Of a stretch of 64,000 bases of DNA, positions 30,478 to 39,430 are shown piece by piece. This stretch comes from JAAYDI01 sp052034005 (lineage in GTDB: Bacteria; Planctomycetota; Planctomycetia; Pirellulales; Pirellulaceae). Under the pieces are notes generated by a model. The model saw only the letters and a list, made by a program, of their open reading frames with translations. It was not told where the DNA came from and did no database searches. The stretch spans positions 1 to 64,000 of the forward strand of contig JBPOJB010000001.1 of NCBI GenBank assembly GCA_052034005.1, in the 5' to 3' direction. Position 1 is the first letter of the stretch, and the number at the start of each line of letters is the position of its first letter. The translations under genes and the position numbers were made by a program.

Positions 30478-31281
30478 ATGGTATATCGAATCGTGGCGGC
30501 TTGTGGTTGTCTGGCCCTGCTGACATCAGCTGCGGCGCTTGCTCAAGATGCGAAGACGTCGGAGGCGAAGGCCCCGCCGCCCAAGGTGAAAACGTTGGAG
30601 GAACTGACGCGAGATGTGCAGGGCCTGCAGCAGCAGCTTGCGGCGATCAGCGCGAACCTGACGAACCTGGCGAAGGCCGTGGGTGACAATGTTCAAGAGA
30701 CCGGACAGAACCAGCGAGCTATTGAGCAGAACGCGGAGAACATCGCGCGCATCACCGATGTCATCCAGACCGAGCTGTCGAAGCAACAGCGGATCCTCGA
30801 GGCGATTTCGCAGAAAGACTCGGCCGGACATGACGTGCTGAGGCTCAGCGCGATCATGGAGCAGAGTGGGGAGTTCCGTGGCGACATGCGCAAGGCGGTG
30901 CAGCAGTCGTTGGAAACGCATGGCGATTTCTCGATCCACAATCGCATGGCGACCGTCCAGCAGGTCGTGGTGAACCAGCGGCCGTACCGCTTGAACCCGG
31001 ACGAGATCTTGACCTTGAAGGTCCCCGTCGGGACCGTCACGGCGCAATTGCCGGGCCAGGCCCTGACCAACTGGACGGTCAGCGCGCCCAGCTACAGTCA
31101 GCGCGTCGAGATTGTGCCGGATGTGAACACGCGGACCGTGTATCGTCCAGTCTCGGGCGATTCGGGCGTGACCTCGTATGAATGGCTGCCGCGGCCGTGG
31201 GATCCAATCTATCTTGTGCCGTTGCCGTCACTGCCGCCGGCCTACGTGGAGTCTCCGCCGGCCTACTGGCTGCCGTTCTAG
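30478..31281 (+). CDS. Exported coiled-coil protein of unknown function
   Basis: A 267-residue protein with a signal peptide (IVAACGCLALLTSAAALAQ). Residues 35-120 form a heptad-rich coiled coil (LEELTRDVQGLQQQLAAI, then Asn/Gln-rich repeats of NAENIARITDVIQ type). The C-terminal third is beta- and proline-rich and ends in YVESPPAYWLPF. ATG 30478 is preferred to 30442 because GGGGAG lies eight bases upstream and gives a clean signal peptide. The family is not recognised. Its stop codon overlaps the stop of the convergent peptidase gene. Confidence 0.75.
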   Translation: MVYRIVAACGCLALLTSAAALAQDAKTSEAKAPPPKVKTLEELTRDVQGLQQQLAAISANLTNLAKAVGDNVQETGQNQRAIEQNAENIARITDVIQTELSKQQRILEAISQKDSAGHDVLRLSAIMEQSGEFRGDMRKAVQQSLETHGDFSIHNRMATVQQVVVNQRPYRLNPDEILTLKVPVGTVTAQLPGQALTNWTVSAPSYSQRVEIVPDVNTRTVYRPVSGDSGVTSYEWLPRPWDPIYLVPLPSLPPAYVESPPAYWLPF

Positions 31282-32045
31282 GATCGAGCCGGCGCCGGGC
31301 GCTGGACCCATTGCTGCCAGCGGCGCTGCAGGTCGGCTGTGCCGCTGATGCGATAGTACCGGGACAGGGCGGCGTCCCAGCCGGCCTGGTTGGCGTACTG
31401 GCCGAACTCGAGCAGCGTGCGCTTGTCGCCGCACTGCAACAGGAACGCTGTCAGGGACGCGGCGGCGGCGTAAGCCGCCCCGTCGCGTGCGTCGATGTTC
31501 GGGCTGTCGAGCAGTCCTCGCAGGTCCGGCCACTTTCCGGCCGTGATGAGCCAGGACAAGGTGCGTTGCCGCGTTGCCTGCCGGGCGTCGTCGTCGTAGC
31601 TGCTGGCGATGCCCTCTTCGAGCCACGCGGCCAACCGATGCGGATGCGGGAATCGCGTGGCCAGGACCACGTGGACCATCTCGTGGGCCATCGTGCTGCC
31701 AAGCGCTCCATCGGGAGTCGAGGTCAGGTAGAGTGTGTGGTACTTGATCTTGGGGTCGTCCTTGGCCCAGGTCAGCCCAGCGTCCCGTAGGTCGCTGAAC
31801 GACACGTTGATCGTCGTGAGCCCCACGCTCGGCGGCAGCTCCTCACCCAACCACTCCCTGGCGATCTCGCGGCGCCAGGCTTCCGCGGCCCGCAGCACCT
31901 CGCGCGCATATCTCTCCGCGTCCTGCCGCGTGGGGATCGGCGGCGTGAACACGGTGAAATTGTCACTCATCGCAAAGCCGGCGGCCTCCACCCGCGCGGC
32001 GGCGAAAGCTGCCAGCACGCAGCACAAGAACGGCATGATCCTCAT
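31278..32045 (-). CDS. Exported gluzincin-type peptidase-like protein
   Basis: A 255-residue protein with a signal peptide (MPFLCCVLAAFAAARVEA). The metal motif MAHEMVHVVLATRF (HExxH) is followed about 20 residues later by WLEEGIAS, giving the third ligand Glu as in peptidase MA/DUF1570-like families common in Planctomycetes. The mature part is 230 residues and no other domain is present. The ATG at 32045 has GGAGGGA immediately upstream. The stop shares bases with the convergent gene's stop (31278-31281). Confidence 0.82.
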   Translation of the reverse strand: MRIMPFLCCVLAAFAAARVEAAGFAMSDNFTVFTPPIPTRQDAERYAREVLRAAEAWRREIAREWLGEELPPSVGLTTINVSFSDLRDAGLTWAKDDPKIKYHTLYLTSTPDGALGSTMAHEMVHVVLATRFPHPHRLAAWLEEGIASSYDDDARQATRQRTLSWLITAGKWPDLRGLLDSPNIDARDGAAYAAAASLTAFLLQCGDKRTLLEFGQYANQAGWDAALSRYYRISGTADLQRRWQQWVQRPAPARS

Positions 32046-32312
32046 CGGTCCCTCCGTGGGCCTTGCTCGCGGCCCTTCCTGGTACGCATCGCTCGCGCGA
32101 TGACGGTCGCTGCCGCCGGGCCGGCAGGCTGGTCGTGCAACATCCGTTCCGCGGACGATGTCGACGTCATGCGGGACCGGTGTTGTAACACACTCCCCGC
32201 GTAGCTCAAACGTCAAATCGGTGCTAGCAGCGGGCTCGGCAGGGAGGCGGCGAGCCGGCATTCGAGGTTCGATGTGGCGATCTCCAGCACGGTTGTCCGG
32301 TACAATGGGGCC

Positions 32313-33086
32313 ATGCACATGATGACCCTCCAGTCCGGCAGCAACGGCAACTGCATCTTCGTGGAAGCCAACGGCGTCCGTCTGCTGATCGACGCCGGGA
32401 TCAGTGGCATTCAGATGCAGCGGCGTCTCGAAGCCCATGGCGTGGCGCCGTGTACGATTGACGCGTTGCTGATCTCGCACGACCACCGCGACCATGTGCG
32501 GGGGCTGGGAGTCTACCAGCGGAAGTATGGGATGCCGGTCTACATAACGCGTTCCACGTTGGAGACAGCTCGCCGTCGGACGAAGCTTGGGCCGCTGCAC
32601 GAGCACGGAATCCGCTATTTCCGGTCGGGGGAATCCGTGCGCGTGGCAGGTGTGACGGTCGAGACGATTCCGACACCTCACGATGGGGTCGACGGCGTAG
32701 GGTTCGTGGTGGACGATGGCACCTGTCGGCTGGGGGTGTTGACCGACCTGGGGCACGTTTTCCCGGGTCTGGAGGACGTCCTCCAATCGCTCGATGCGGT
32801 GCTATTGGAGAGCAACTACGATCCTGACATGCTCGACCGCGGTCCCTACCCGGCGTCCTTGCAGGAGCGAATCCGGGGTCCCGCCGGGCATCTGTCCAAC
32901 GTCGAGTCGGCCGAATTGCTGCGACGCGCCTTCCAAGGTCGCCTGCGGTGGGCCTGCCTGGGCCATCTTTCGGAACAGAACAATACGCCGGCCGTGGCGA
33001 TCAAGACGCACCAGGAGATGCTCGGGCCAGGTCGCCCTCTCTACCTAGCCAGCCGGCATAGGGCGTCCGGGGTGTTCGAGGTTTGA
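32313..33086 (+). CDS. WalJ/YycJ-like metallo-beta-lactamase-fold hydrolase
   Basis: A 257-residue cytoplasmic protein. It starts MHMMTLQSGSNGNCIFVEA, the typical SGSxGNC opening of the YycJ/WalJ group, then LLIDAGIS, the metal motif ISHDHRDHVRGL, TPHDGVDGVGF, VLTDLGH and LLESNYDPDML. This group is implicated in DNA repair or cell-wall-linked nuclease activity. A TACAAT (32301-32306) lies just before the ATG and the 5' leader is very short, so the message could be leaderless. The gene stands alone, upstream of the DUF1559 promoter. Confidence 0.9.
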   Translation: MHMMTLQSGSNGNCIFVEANGVRLLIDAGISGIQMQRRLEAHGVAPCTIDALLISHDHRDHVRGLGVYQRKYGMPVYITRSTLETARRRTKLGPLHEHGIRYFRSGESVRVAGVTVETIPTPHDGVDGVGFVVDDGTCRLGVLTDLGHVFPGLEDVLQSLDAVLLESNYDPDMLDRGPYPASLQERIRGPAGHLSNVESAELLRRAFQGRLRWACLGHLSEQNNTPAVAIKTHQEMLGPGRPLYLASRHRASGVFEV

Positions 33087-33119
33087 GCCGTTTTCTGGGG
33101 TCCGAACCGGACAAATCCA

Positions 33120-33148
33120 TTGACATTGCCAGTCCGTGGGTTTAGATT
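33120..33148 (+). promoter_or_regulatory. Sigma-70 promoter of the DUF1559 gene
   Basis: TTGACA (33120-33125), a 17-bp spacer and TAGATT (33143-33148) form the best housekeeping promoter seen in this window. It is followed by about 110 bp of leader before the ATG at 33261. Confidence 0.7.
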
Positions 33149-33260
33149 GCCAATATTAGGGGGGGCTCCGTCTCTTCTTGACGGTCGTAGAAAACTATTG
33201 GCTCATTCGACAGGCTGACCGCGTCGCCGGATTCCTAATTCGTACACGAGGGTTCATCGT

Positions 33261-34298
33261 ATGGTTCAAGCAACCGCATCGCGCCGGCGTGTCCGGGGAT
33301 TTACGTTAGTGGAACTTCTGGTGGTGATCGCCATCATTGGGATTCTTGTGGCATTGCTGCTGCCCGCCGTGCAGGCTGCTCGCGAAGCAGCCCGCCGCAT
33401 GCAGTGCAGCAACCACTTGAAGCAGATCGGGCTGGCGATGCACAACTACCACGATGTCCACAAGTCCTTCCCGTTCGCGTACATGATCGATCTGAGCACG
33501 TTCAATCTGCAGAACTGGGGCGCACTGGTCCTGCCGTTTATCGAACAGTCCGTGCTCGCCGACCGGTACTCGTATGCAGTGCCCAGTTTCGATCAAGCGG
33601 GCGTGTTCGGCTTCCCGGCTCAGCAGGTGGCCGCGAACCTCGAGGTGGTCAAGGCCCACCTGCCGGTCTTCGTCTGCCCGTCGGCGCAGCACAGTATGCT
33701 GAATCAGTACCAGGGCGGGCTGCCCGCGGGTGCTGCCGGGCCCGGCATCCCACCGGTGAACATGACCTGGACGATGGGGATCTCGGATTACTGCGTCTCG
33801 ACGGGCGTGCGGGGCACGTATGCCAGAATTGCGTATTCGGGAAACGCCGGCGGGTCACGTCACGGGGCGCTGCAGCCGGTTGCGGAACCGGTCTCCGATA
33901 ACCGTGACAGCCGGTTGTCGAACATCAAGGACGGGACCTCCTTGACGATCATGCTCGGCGAGCGGCTCGGGGGGGCGGACATCTATTTTCGTCGCAATCT
34001 GGTCGACCTGGGGCCGCTCAACGGCGCCAACGGCGGCGGCTGGGCGGACTTCCTGAATGGCGAACACTGGTTGGCCGGCGCGCTCTTTGACGGTACTCCC
34101 GGCCCGGACGGCGGCCCGTGCGCGATCAACTGCACCAACCTGCGAGGCGGTGGGTTCTATGCCTTCCATCCCAGCGGCTGTTTCTTCCTGCTGTGTGATG
34201 GGTCGGTGCATTTCATCAGCGACTCGGTCAACGCGTTCGTCCTGGCTTCGATGATCACCCGCGAAAAGGGCGAGATCTTCGAGAATCTTGATAATTGA
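33261..34298 (+). CDS. DUF1559 pseudopilin-like protein
   Basis: A 345-residue protein. The basic leader (ASRRRVRG) is followed by the prepilin cleavage site and transmembrane helix [19 protein letters not shown], then [20 protein letters not shown], the hallmark of the very large planctomycete DUF1559 family. The C-terminus has the family's [19 protein letters not shown] (H-x-G-x-DG-x-V). Such proteins resemble type II secretion pseudopilins and are processed at the Gly-Phe bond and anchored in the inner membrane; their individual functions are unknown. It pairs with the small lipoprotein gene downstream, separated by a strong hairpin. Confidence 0.97.
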   Translation: MVQATASRRRVRGFTLVELLVVIAIIGILVALLLPAVQAAREAARRMQCSNHLKQIGLAMHNYHDVHKSFPFAYMIDLSTFNLQNWGALVLPFIEQSVLADRYSYAVPSFDQAGVFGFPAQQVAANLEVVKAHLPVFVCPSAQHSMLNQYQGGLPAGAAGPGIPPVNMTWTMGISDYCVSTGVRGTYARIAYSGNAGGSRHGALQPVAEPVSDNRDSRLSNIKDGTSLTIMLGERLGGADIYFRRNLVDLGPLNGANGGGWADFLNGEHWLAGALFDGTPGPDGGPCAINCTNLRGGGFYAFHPSGCFFLLCDGSVHFISDSVNAFVLASMITREKGEIFENLDN

Positions 34299-34320
34299 TT
34301 GGAATGGCTGACGTTGGCAG

Positions 34321-34348
34321 GCGCAGGGCCCGCCGCGTGGCCCTGCGC
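34321..34348 (+). terminator. Strong hairpin between DUF1559 and lipoprotein genes
   Basis: Perfect 10-bp stem GCGCAGGGCC (34321-34330)/GGCCCTGCGC (34339-34348) around an 8-base loop, followed by ccttctgc rather than a T-tract. It may attenuate transcription or stabilise the upstream mRNA end, lowering expression of the lipoprotein relative to the pseudopilin. Confidence 0.6.
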
Positions 34349-34386
34349 CCTTCTGCAAGACACGAAGTAATGGGAGTGCAGTTCGG

Positions 34387-34809
34387 ATGCGACGACTCGC
34401 GTTGGTGATTGCCCTGTGTGTGATCTGTTGCTCCTGCAAAGAGTCCGTGCAGCGCAAGGCGACCTATCCCGTCACGGGAATTGTGTTGGTCGACGGGCAG
34501 CCGGTTGAACAGATCGCCATTCGCTGTATCAGCAAGACCGGGATGGACAAAGCGGACCCCACGGAATCGTCCTGCTTCACGGACAAGGAAGGGAAGTTCA
34601 AAATCGCGACCTATCAGCAGGACGATGGCGTCCCAGTTGGCAGCTACGTGCTCACCTTCCAGTGGGGAGAGCGGAACCTGTTCTCGGGCCAGTATTCGGG
34701 TGACAAGTTCAACGGGAAGTATTCGGATCCCGCGACGTCGCAATTCGGATTCGACGTGAAGGAAGGGGTGCCCACGGATTTGGGAACCATTGAACTGTCG
34801 ACGAAGTAG
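34387..34809 (+). CDS. Small transthyretin-like lipoprotein
   Basis: A 140-residue protein with a lipoprotein-type signal (LALVIALCVICCSC, likely modified Cys17). The body is a single beta-sandwich of the carboxypeptidase-regulatory type: YPVTGIVLVDGQPVEQIAI, FTDKEGKFKIATY, VPVGSYVLTF. Proteins of this size almost always sit directly downstream of DUF1559 genes in Planctomycetes, as here, and are thought to be envelope partners. The function is unknown. Confidence 0.9.
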   Translation: MRRLALVIALCVICCSCKESVQRKATYPVTGIVLVDGQPVEQIAIRCISKTGMDKADPTESSCFTDKEGKFKIATYQQDDGVPVGSYVLTFQWGERNLFSGQYSGDKFNGKYSDPATSQFGFDVKEGVPTDLGTIELSTK

Positions 34810-34874
34810 TCCGCGGGTTTTTGGCCGAGGTTGCTTTCCGCCCGCGCTGCATGCCCGGCTGTTGTGATGCCCGG

Positions 34875-35981
34875 TTACTCTCGCGCACGATCGGCCGTGG
34901 TCGGCGGTTGCCGCAGGCGGATCAGCCAGGCCGCCTTTTCCTTCTGGGGGTTGGTGCCCGTCCCGACGATAACCGTGGCGTCGTCCGAGATGTCGGTCGC
35001 GTCTTCCAGTTGCCATCCTGAGGCGGAAGGGACGCCGTGCACCAGCGTGGTGAGCGACTGCATTCCGTGCTCGGCGGTCCACACGAACGCGGCTGGTCCG
35101 GTAGGTCCCGTGGCGCGTCCCACCACCACCTTCCCATCCCCGGACACTGCCTTGGCGCCGCTCCAGAACTCGCCGCCCGGCAGATCGCCCAGCGCCGTCA
35201 TGCCCTCCTCGGCGGTCCACCGGAACGCTTCTGCTCCGCTGGCGGACCTTGCCCGGCCCACGACGACCGCACCGTCGCGCGAGACGCCTTCCGCCATGCT
35301 GGAGAAGCTGCCGCCGGCCAGATCCCCGAGACCCTGCATTCCCGACTCGGCCGTCCAACGAAACGCCTCGGTGCCGTCGTTCGTGCTGCCGTAACCCACC
35401 ACCACCTTCCCATCGGATGAGACGGCGGTCGCGGCACTCCGATTCAGGCCGCCCGGCAGGTCGCCCAGGAGCATCAACCCGTGCTCTTGCGTCCAGCGGA
35501 ATGCCGCCTTGCCCTGCACGCCCACAATGACCTGGCCGTCGGCCGACACGCCGTACGCCGCGCTCGTGGCGGACGGCTCCAGCGTGCCCAAGCCCACCAT
35601 GCCTTCGGCGCGAGTCCAACGGAACGCTTGGCGTCCTTGGCCCGTCTCGCTCTCCCCCACAACGACCCGGCCGTGGTCCGACACGTCGTAAGCCGTGCTG
35701 AAAAACTCAGCCCCGGGCGGCGACAGTGCGCCCAGGCCCTGCATCGGGCCGGGTTTGATCCAGAGAAAGGCTTCATCGCCACGCGTTACGCCCAGGCCGA
35801 TCGACGAGAGGCTGGCACCCACCGCCGCCTGGCCATCGGCCGAGAGTCCGTATGCGCAACTCGACGCGCCGAACTCCCCGGAGCCGCGTAAGTTGTGTAA
35901 GGCCGTGAATTCCCATTCGGCAGCGGGCGCCGGACGCAATGCGACGACCAGCGCCAACAAGATCACCGTGCCAATACGCAT
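34875..35981 (-). CDS. Exported HAF-repeat protein
   Basis: A 368-residue protein with a signal peptide (VILLALVVALRPAPAA). The rest is about seven tandem repeats of roughly 45 residues with the pattern G-V-S-x-D-G-x-V-V-V-G ... A-F-R-W-T-x-x-x-G-M-x-x-L-G-x-L, the 'extracellular HAF' repeat, which probably folds into a beta-propeller-like surface protein. Examples: VSADGQVIVGV, AFRWTAEEGMTALGDL. The C-terminus ends in a charged tail. The ATG at 35981 gives the cleanest signal peptide; a GTG at 35996 is possible. The ligand is unknown. Confidence 0.9.
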   Translation of the reverse strand: MRIGTVILLALVVALRPAPAAEWEFTALHNLRGSGEFGASSCAYGLSADGQAAVGASLSSIGLGVTRGDEAFLWIKPGPMQGLGALSPPGAEFFSTAYDVSDHGRVVVGESETGQGRQAFRWTRAEGMVGLGTLEPSATSAAYGVSADGQVIVGVQGKAAFRWTQEHGLMLLGDLPGGLNRSAATAVSSDGKVVVGYGSTNDGTEAFRWTAESGMQGLGDLAGGSFSSMAEGVSRDGAVVVGRARSASGAEAFRWTAEEGMTALGDLPGGEFWSGAKAVSGDGKVVVGRATGPTGPAAFVWTAEHGMQSLTTLVHGVPSASGWQLEDATDISDDATVIVGTGTNPQKEKAAWLIRLRQPPTTADRARE

Positions 35982-36074
35982 GGCGATGTACCCCACGTGC
36001 CACGATGCGCGGAAAACGACGGAAGGTACTTCCAGTCTATTCCACCCGATCGGCCGTGGAAACCGAACGCGCGG

Positions 36075-37370
36075 CTACCATTCCAACCCGATGTTCAGCC
36101 CGTGCAGGCAGAGGGTCGAGTCGCTCATCAGAACTGCGGGGCGGGCAGGTCCCCCGAGCGCACCCCCGTTGAGCTGCGTGGGATTGACGCACAAGTCCAA
36201 CTGATCGCCTGTCCGGACTATATGATCGGCCGCCATGAGCGAGTACCCGACCGTCAGGGCCAGGTGATGGGTGAGCTGTCGGCGCAGCCGGATGCTCAGC
36301 TCCGGCAGCGTGGCGAAGCGGCTGGAATGGTGGCGTCCGAGGTTGGTCGGGAGGGCCAGCAGTCCGCCGGGCACGATCACAGCCGAGCCGTCTGGGGATT
36401 CGATCAGGGTGTCGCCGCCGATTTCCACCGTGCGCGCGACGCCGCCCAGCGCGATCCTGGCCACGACTTCCCAAGTCCATCTGCCCGTCTCCCGCCGCCA
36501 CTGCACGCCCAAGTCGCCGCCGTGGAACTCGTTCCACGTGCTGACGCCCTCCAGAATGTCAAACGTCGTGCCCATGGCGACGGCGCCGCCCGGTTCCGTG
36601 ACCAGTATCTGCTCGCGCGCGTCCCACCGCTCCTGCAGCTCGAGGTAACGATACCCGGTCAGCCATGCAAGGCTGCCGCGGCTGCCCCTGAGCCACTCCC
36701 GGCGGAACATCACGCCGGCCGCGCGCAGGTCGCTCGACGTCTCGATCGCGATGCCGCCGGCGACCACATACGGCAGCGCGATCAGCTGTGCATCCTGCCG
36801 GCCCAACTCGGTGTTGAAAAACGGGCGCGCCAGAATCGCCTGCTCCGACCAGTCCGCCTGAAAGTCGCCCGAGTGCTGCCCGTCTCCCAACCACAGGTAA
36901 TCGAACTGCAACTCGGAGTCCATCAACGCGTCGAACCAATGGCCCAGCCGCACTCCGAGCGACGTGCGAAAACCACTGCGCGCTCGCTCGTCCACCCCGC
37001 GACCACCCAAGAGGGTGCGCGTTCCCGGTTCACCCCATACGCCCGCGTCCTCCCGCGGTGTCCCCGCCGGGCTTGTCGTCACCAGGGGCGGCAGCTCATT
37101 GCCGCGCATCCACCAGAGCAGGTACTCCGCCTCCACCCACAACGGGCTCGTGTTGGCGTAGATGCTGCCGGCATACAGATCCCAATCGCTCATCGCACGC
37201 GGGCCGGGCGCCGGCGCGGGTAGCGGCGGTGCCGCGACCGGCGTCACACTCTCCAGAATTCCCTCCGGCGCTGGAAACGCGTCGCCATCCTGTGCGGCAA
37301 GCTGCGCGGCAATGAGCAGGGCGACCGCCCAGGCCATCAGCCTCGGGAGCGGCGCATGTGGTTGCATCAT
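36075..37370 (-). CDS. BBP7-family outer-membrane beta-barrel protein
   Basis: A 431-residue protein. A signal peptide (MAWAVALLIAAQLAAQ) is followed by PLWVEAEYLLWWMRGNELPP, the hallmark start of BBP7 (DUF1551) proteins of Planctomycetes, then alternating amphipathic strands with the typical GFRTSLGVRLGHWFD and the C-terminal NIGLEW ending. It is predicted to form an outer-membrane barrel of unknown function. It lies between the HAF-repeat and leucine-rich-repeat genes on the same strand, with 93 and 161 bp gaps. Confidence 0.9.
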   Translation of the reverse strand: MMQPHAPLPRLMAWAVALLIAAQLAAQDGDAFPAPEGILESVTPVAAPPLPAPAPGPRAMSDWDLYAGSIYANTSPLWVEAEYLLWWMRGNELPPLVTTSPAGTPREDAGVWGEPGTRTLLGGRGVDERARSGFRTSLGVRLGHWFDALMDSELQFDYLWLGDGQHSGDFQADWSEQAILARPFFNTELGRQDAQLIALPYVVAGGIAIETSSDLRAAGVMFRREWLRGSRGSLAWLTGYRYLELQERWDAREQILVTEPGGAVAMGTTFDILEGVSTWNEFHGGDLGVQWRRETGRWTWEVVARIALGGVARTVEIGGDTLIESPDGSAVIVPGGLLALPTNLGRHHSSRFATLPELSIRLRRQLTHHLALTVGYSLMAADHIVRTGDQLDLCVNPTQLNGGALGGPARPAVLMSDSTLCLHGLNIGLEW

Positions 37371-37531
37371 GATGCTAGCTGCCTCATGCGGAGAGAAACG
37401 CTTGCCCTGTGCGGCACCCTGCTGCGAGAGGGACCTGGGCCGACGGCGCGGCGCGCGCGTGGCGGCGCGTACACCTGTTCTTTATCGGTGTTCCGCCTGC
37501 GCAAAGTTTTCCGATTTTGCGGAGAATATCG

Positions 37532-38446
37532 TCACCTGGCGGGTCGCCAGGTGGTGGGCGTCAGAGGCGTCTGAGTCTGCGCCGGCCCGGTAGACATGGC
37601 CAACGGTTGCGAGGCCGCGCCCTGACAGGTTCCCGATTGATGGACGATCTTGCACGTCCTGGGGAGCTGCTGCTGGAGTTCCGCTACAGCCTTGGCCGTC
37701 ACGTGGGTGTTGAGGAGGAAGAGCAATTGGAGTTGTTGCATCTGGGCCAGGGTGGGGATCGCCGCATCATCGACGGCCGTATCGCCGAGACAGAGTCTTT
37801 CCAAGGTCTTGATCTGCGCGATTTCGGGCACTGCCGCGCTCGTGATGCGCGTGCCGTTGAGCACGAGGGTTGTGAGGCGGGGGAAGTGCGCCAGGTGAGC
37901 CACCCCGGCGTCGGTGATCCGGGACTGGGTGAGGTCGAGCAGCTCGAGGTCCGTCAGCGCGGCGAGTGGTTCCAGGCCGGCATCGGTGATGTTGCCATTC
38001 AACACGAGCGTGCGTAGGCGGCTCATCTGTCCGACGTATGTCAGGGCGCCGTCGGTAATGCGGTTTCCGGAGATGCTCAGCAGCTCCAGGGCGGGATGTG
38101 CGGCCAGCGGTGCGAGGCCGTCGTCGGTCAAGCGGCACTGAGGTGTGGCCACGATCACGACGGTGCGCAGCCCCGGCAGGGCGCTGGCCAGGGCGAGTGT
38201 CCGATCATTCGCATCCGCGCCTTTGAAGCTGGCGCCGGTCACGCGGTTGACATCGTTCCACCACAGCCGCGTCTCGCGCAGACGGGTCAGCTCCGCCGCC
38301 GCGAACCGCTCGGCGGCCGTCAGCGGCCGGTCGATCTCGGGCTCCGCGCTCGACCTGGCCGGCTCTTGGGCAGCGGCCGTGCCCGGCGCGTGGGCGCCCA
38401 GGAGGCTTATCAGGACGGTGCACCAGAGACCGGTGGACAGGCGCAT
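37532..38446 (-). CDS. Exported leucine-rich-repeat protein
   Basis: A 304-residue protein with a signal peptide (TVLISLLGAHAPGTAAAQ). From about residue 100 there are six to seven repeats of the cysteine-free LRR type (LELLSISGNRITDGALTYVG, LRTLVLNGNITDAGLEPLA, LTTLVLNGTRITSAAV). An N-terminal helical region precedes them and a low-complexity Thr/Pro tail follows. The stop codon lies within a perfect hairpin (37533-37553). It follows the 38468-38965 gene by 21 bp on the same strand, so they are co-transcribed. The role may be protein binding in the periplasm. Confidence 0.88.
   Translation of the reverse strand: MRLSTGLWCTVLISLLGAHAPGTAAAQEPARSSAEPEIDRPLTAAERFAAAELTRLRETRLWWNDVNRVTGASFKGADANDRTLALASALPGLRTVVIVATPQCRLTDDGLAPLAAHPALELLSISGNRITDGALTYVGQMSRLRTLVLNGNITDAGLEPLAALTDLELLDLTQSRITDAGVAHLAHFPRLTTLVLNGTRITSAAVPEIAQIKTLERLCLGDTAVDDAAIPTLAQMQQLQLLFLLNTHVTAKAVAELQQQLPRTCKIVHQSGTCQGAASQPLAMSTGPAQTQTPLTPTTWRPAR
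37533..37553 (-). terminator. Hairpin overlapping the LRR gene's stop codon
   Basis: CACCTGGCG (37533-37541) and CGCCAGGTG (37545-37553) pair perfectly with a 3-base loop. It encodes the last residues TWRPAR and abuts the TGA. No T-tract follows on the minus strand. Confidence 0.45.
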
Positions 38447-38467
38447 GGCGTAGCTCCCATGGACAGG

Positions 38468-38965
38468 TCACTTGAACGAGATCGAGGAGAGTGCCCCTTT
38501 GTTGACCAGCACGACGGGGCTTTCCAGCCAGCCGCCTTCGCAGGCGTCGTCCTGGATCCTGGCGGTCGTGAGCGGGAAGAATGTCGCGGCCTCCAGCGAC
38601 AGGTAGGACTGCGGATCGGTCGCCGCCTTGGTGTGGATGCGGCCTTCCACCACGATCGTGGGCAGGGTGATCACCACATCCAACGTCTTGCGGGCCAGCG
38701 ACGCGAAGAACACCTTGCTCTCGGTGCGGCGGTCCTCGCCCAGCAGGATGACCAGATGGATGTTGTCCTTGATCAGCACGGTGTGGCTCAGTTCGACCAG
38801 CGCGTGGCTTTCCGCACGCGGGCACACGCGGACGTTGTCCAGCTTCATGAACCGGGTGTACTGATCGTTCAATACGTCGAGCAATCGGCCGGTGCCCGTG
38901 TCGACCGTTCCACGCGCATCATGGTGGGAGAGCACGAAGATGGCGGTTGCGGAATGGCCGGTCAC
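38468..38965 (-). CDS. Conserved protein of unknown function
   Basis: A 165-residue, mostly beta-strand protein. The GTG at 38965 is chosen because AGGGGA lies six bases upstream; the open frame upstream has no similarity to anything. Visible segments are GRLLDVLNDQYTRFMKLDNV and SHTVLIKDNIHLVILL, reminiscent of small 'DVLN' domain proteins (DUF6812-like), and a second half with TLDVVITLPTIVVEGRIH. No signal peptide. It is the first gene of a two-gene unit with the LRR protein and is divergent from the AAA ATPase gene. Family call is tentative. Confidence 0.65.
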   Translation of the reverse strand: MTGHSATAIFVLSHHDARGTVDTGTGRLLDVLNDQYTRFMKLDNVRVCPRAESHALVELSHTVLIKDNIHLVILLGEDRRTESKVFFASLARKTLDVVITLPTIVVEGRIHTKAATDPQSYLSLEAATFFPLTTARIQDDACEGGWLESPVVLVNKGALSSISFK

Positions 38966-39430
38966 GATGTTTCCCCTGGACCACGGTTGGTCAGCCGATC
39001 GCCGGACGCACGGTGATCGCGTCCAGTCACCGGCGTGCGGCCCTCGTGCGATGCATCGGTCAGGCAGTCGATGCAGCTTGAGCGACTGCCGGCGGTGGCG
39101 GTCCAAGTGCGGTGAGTCTTGGGTCGTGGTAGGGATTAGGGCGGTTATGCGGCGGATGGGGCGTTTGCCCCGGCGTCCGAATTATGCGGGTTAAGCGGGA
39201 TATGCGCCCGCTGCGCGCAGCGCGTACGGCCTTGATCGGGTGTATGTTCCGCAACGGTGGCAAGGCACGCCTGGGGATCTCCGGAGCGGAGGATCGGCCG
39301 GCACCTCCCTCAACGAGAGGATCTGCAACCTAGACTTGCCGAGGGTGTTGGGAGATGGCCCTGACGGACATGGCTCGACACGAGGTCGTCGTATGACTTC
39401 GGCATTCAATACTCCACGGACCGTGTGATC
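38966..39430. promoter_or_regulatory. Divergent region before the AAA ATPase gene
   Basis: 465 bp without a credible gene. It contains a 14-bp palindrome cgctgcgcgcagcg (39209-39222) and no convincing promoter consensus. It must hold the promoters of the divergent 38965 and 39431 genes. Confidence 0.4.

Noticed and set aside
32195..32240. tRNA-like segment (gtagctca followed by gctagcagcgggctcggc)
   Set aside because: No acceptor stem, anticodon loop or T-loop ggttcga motif can be assembled.
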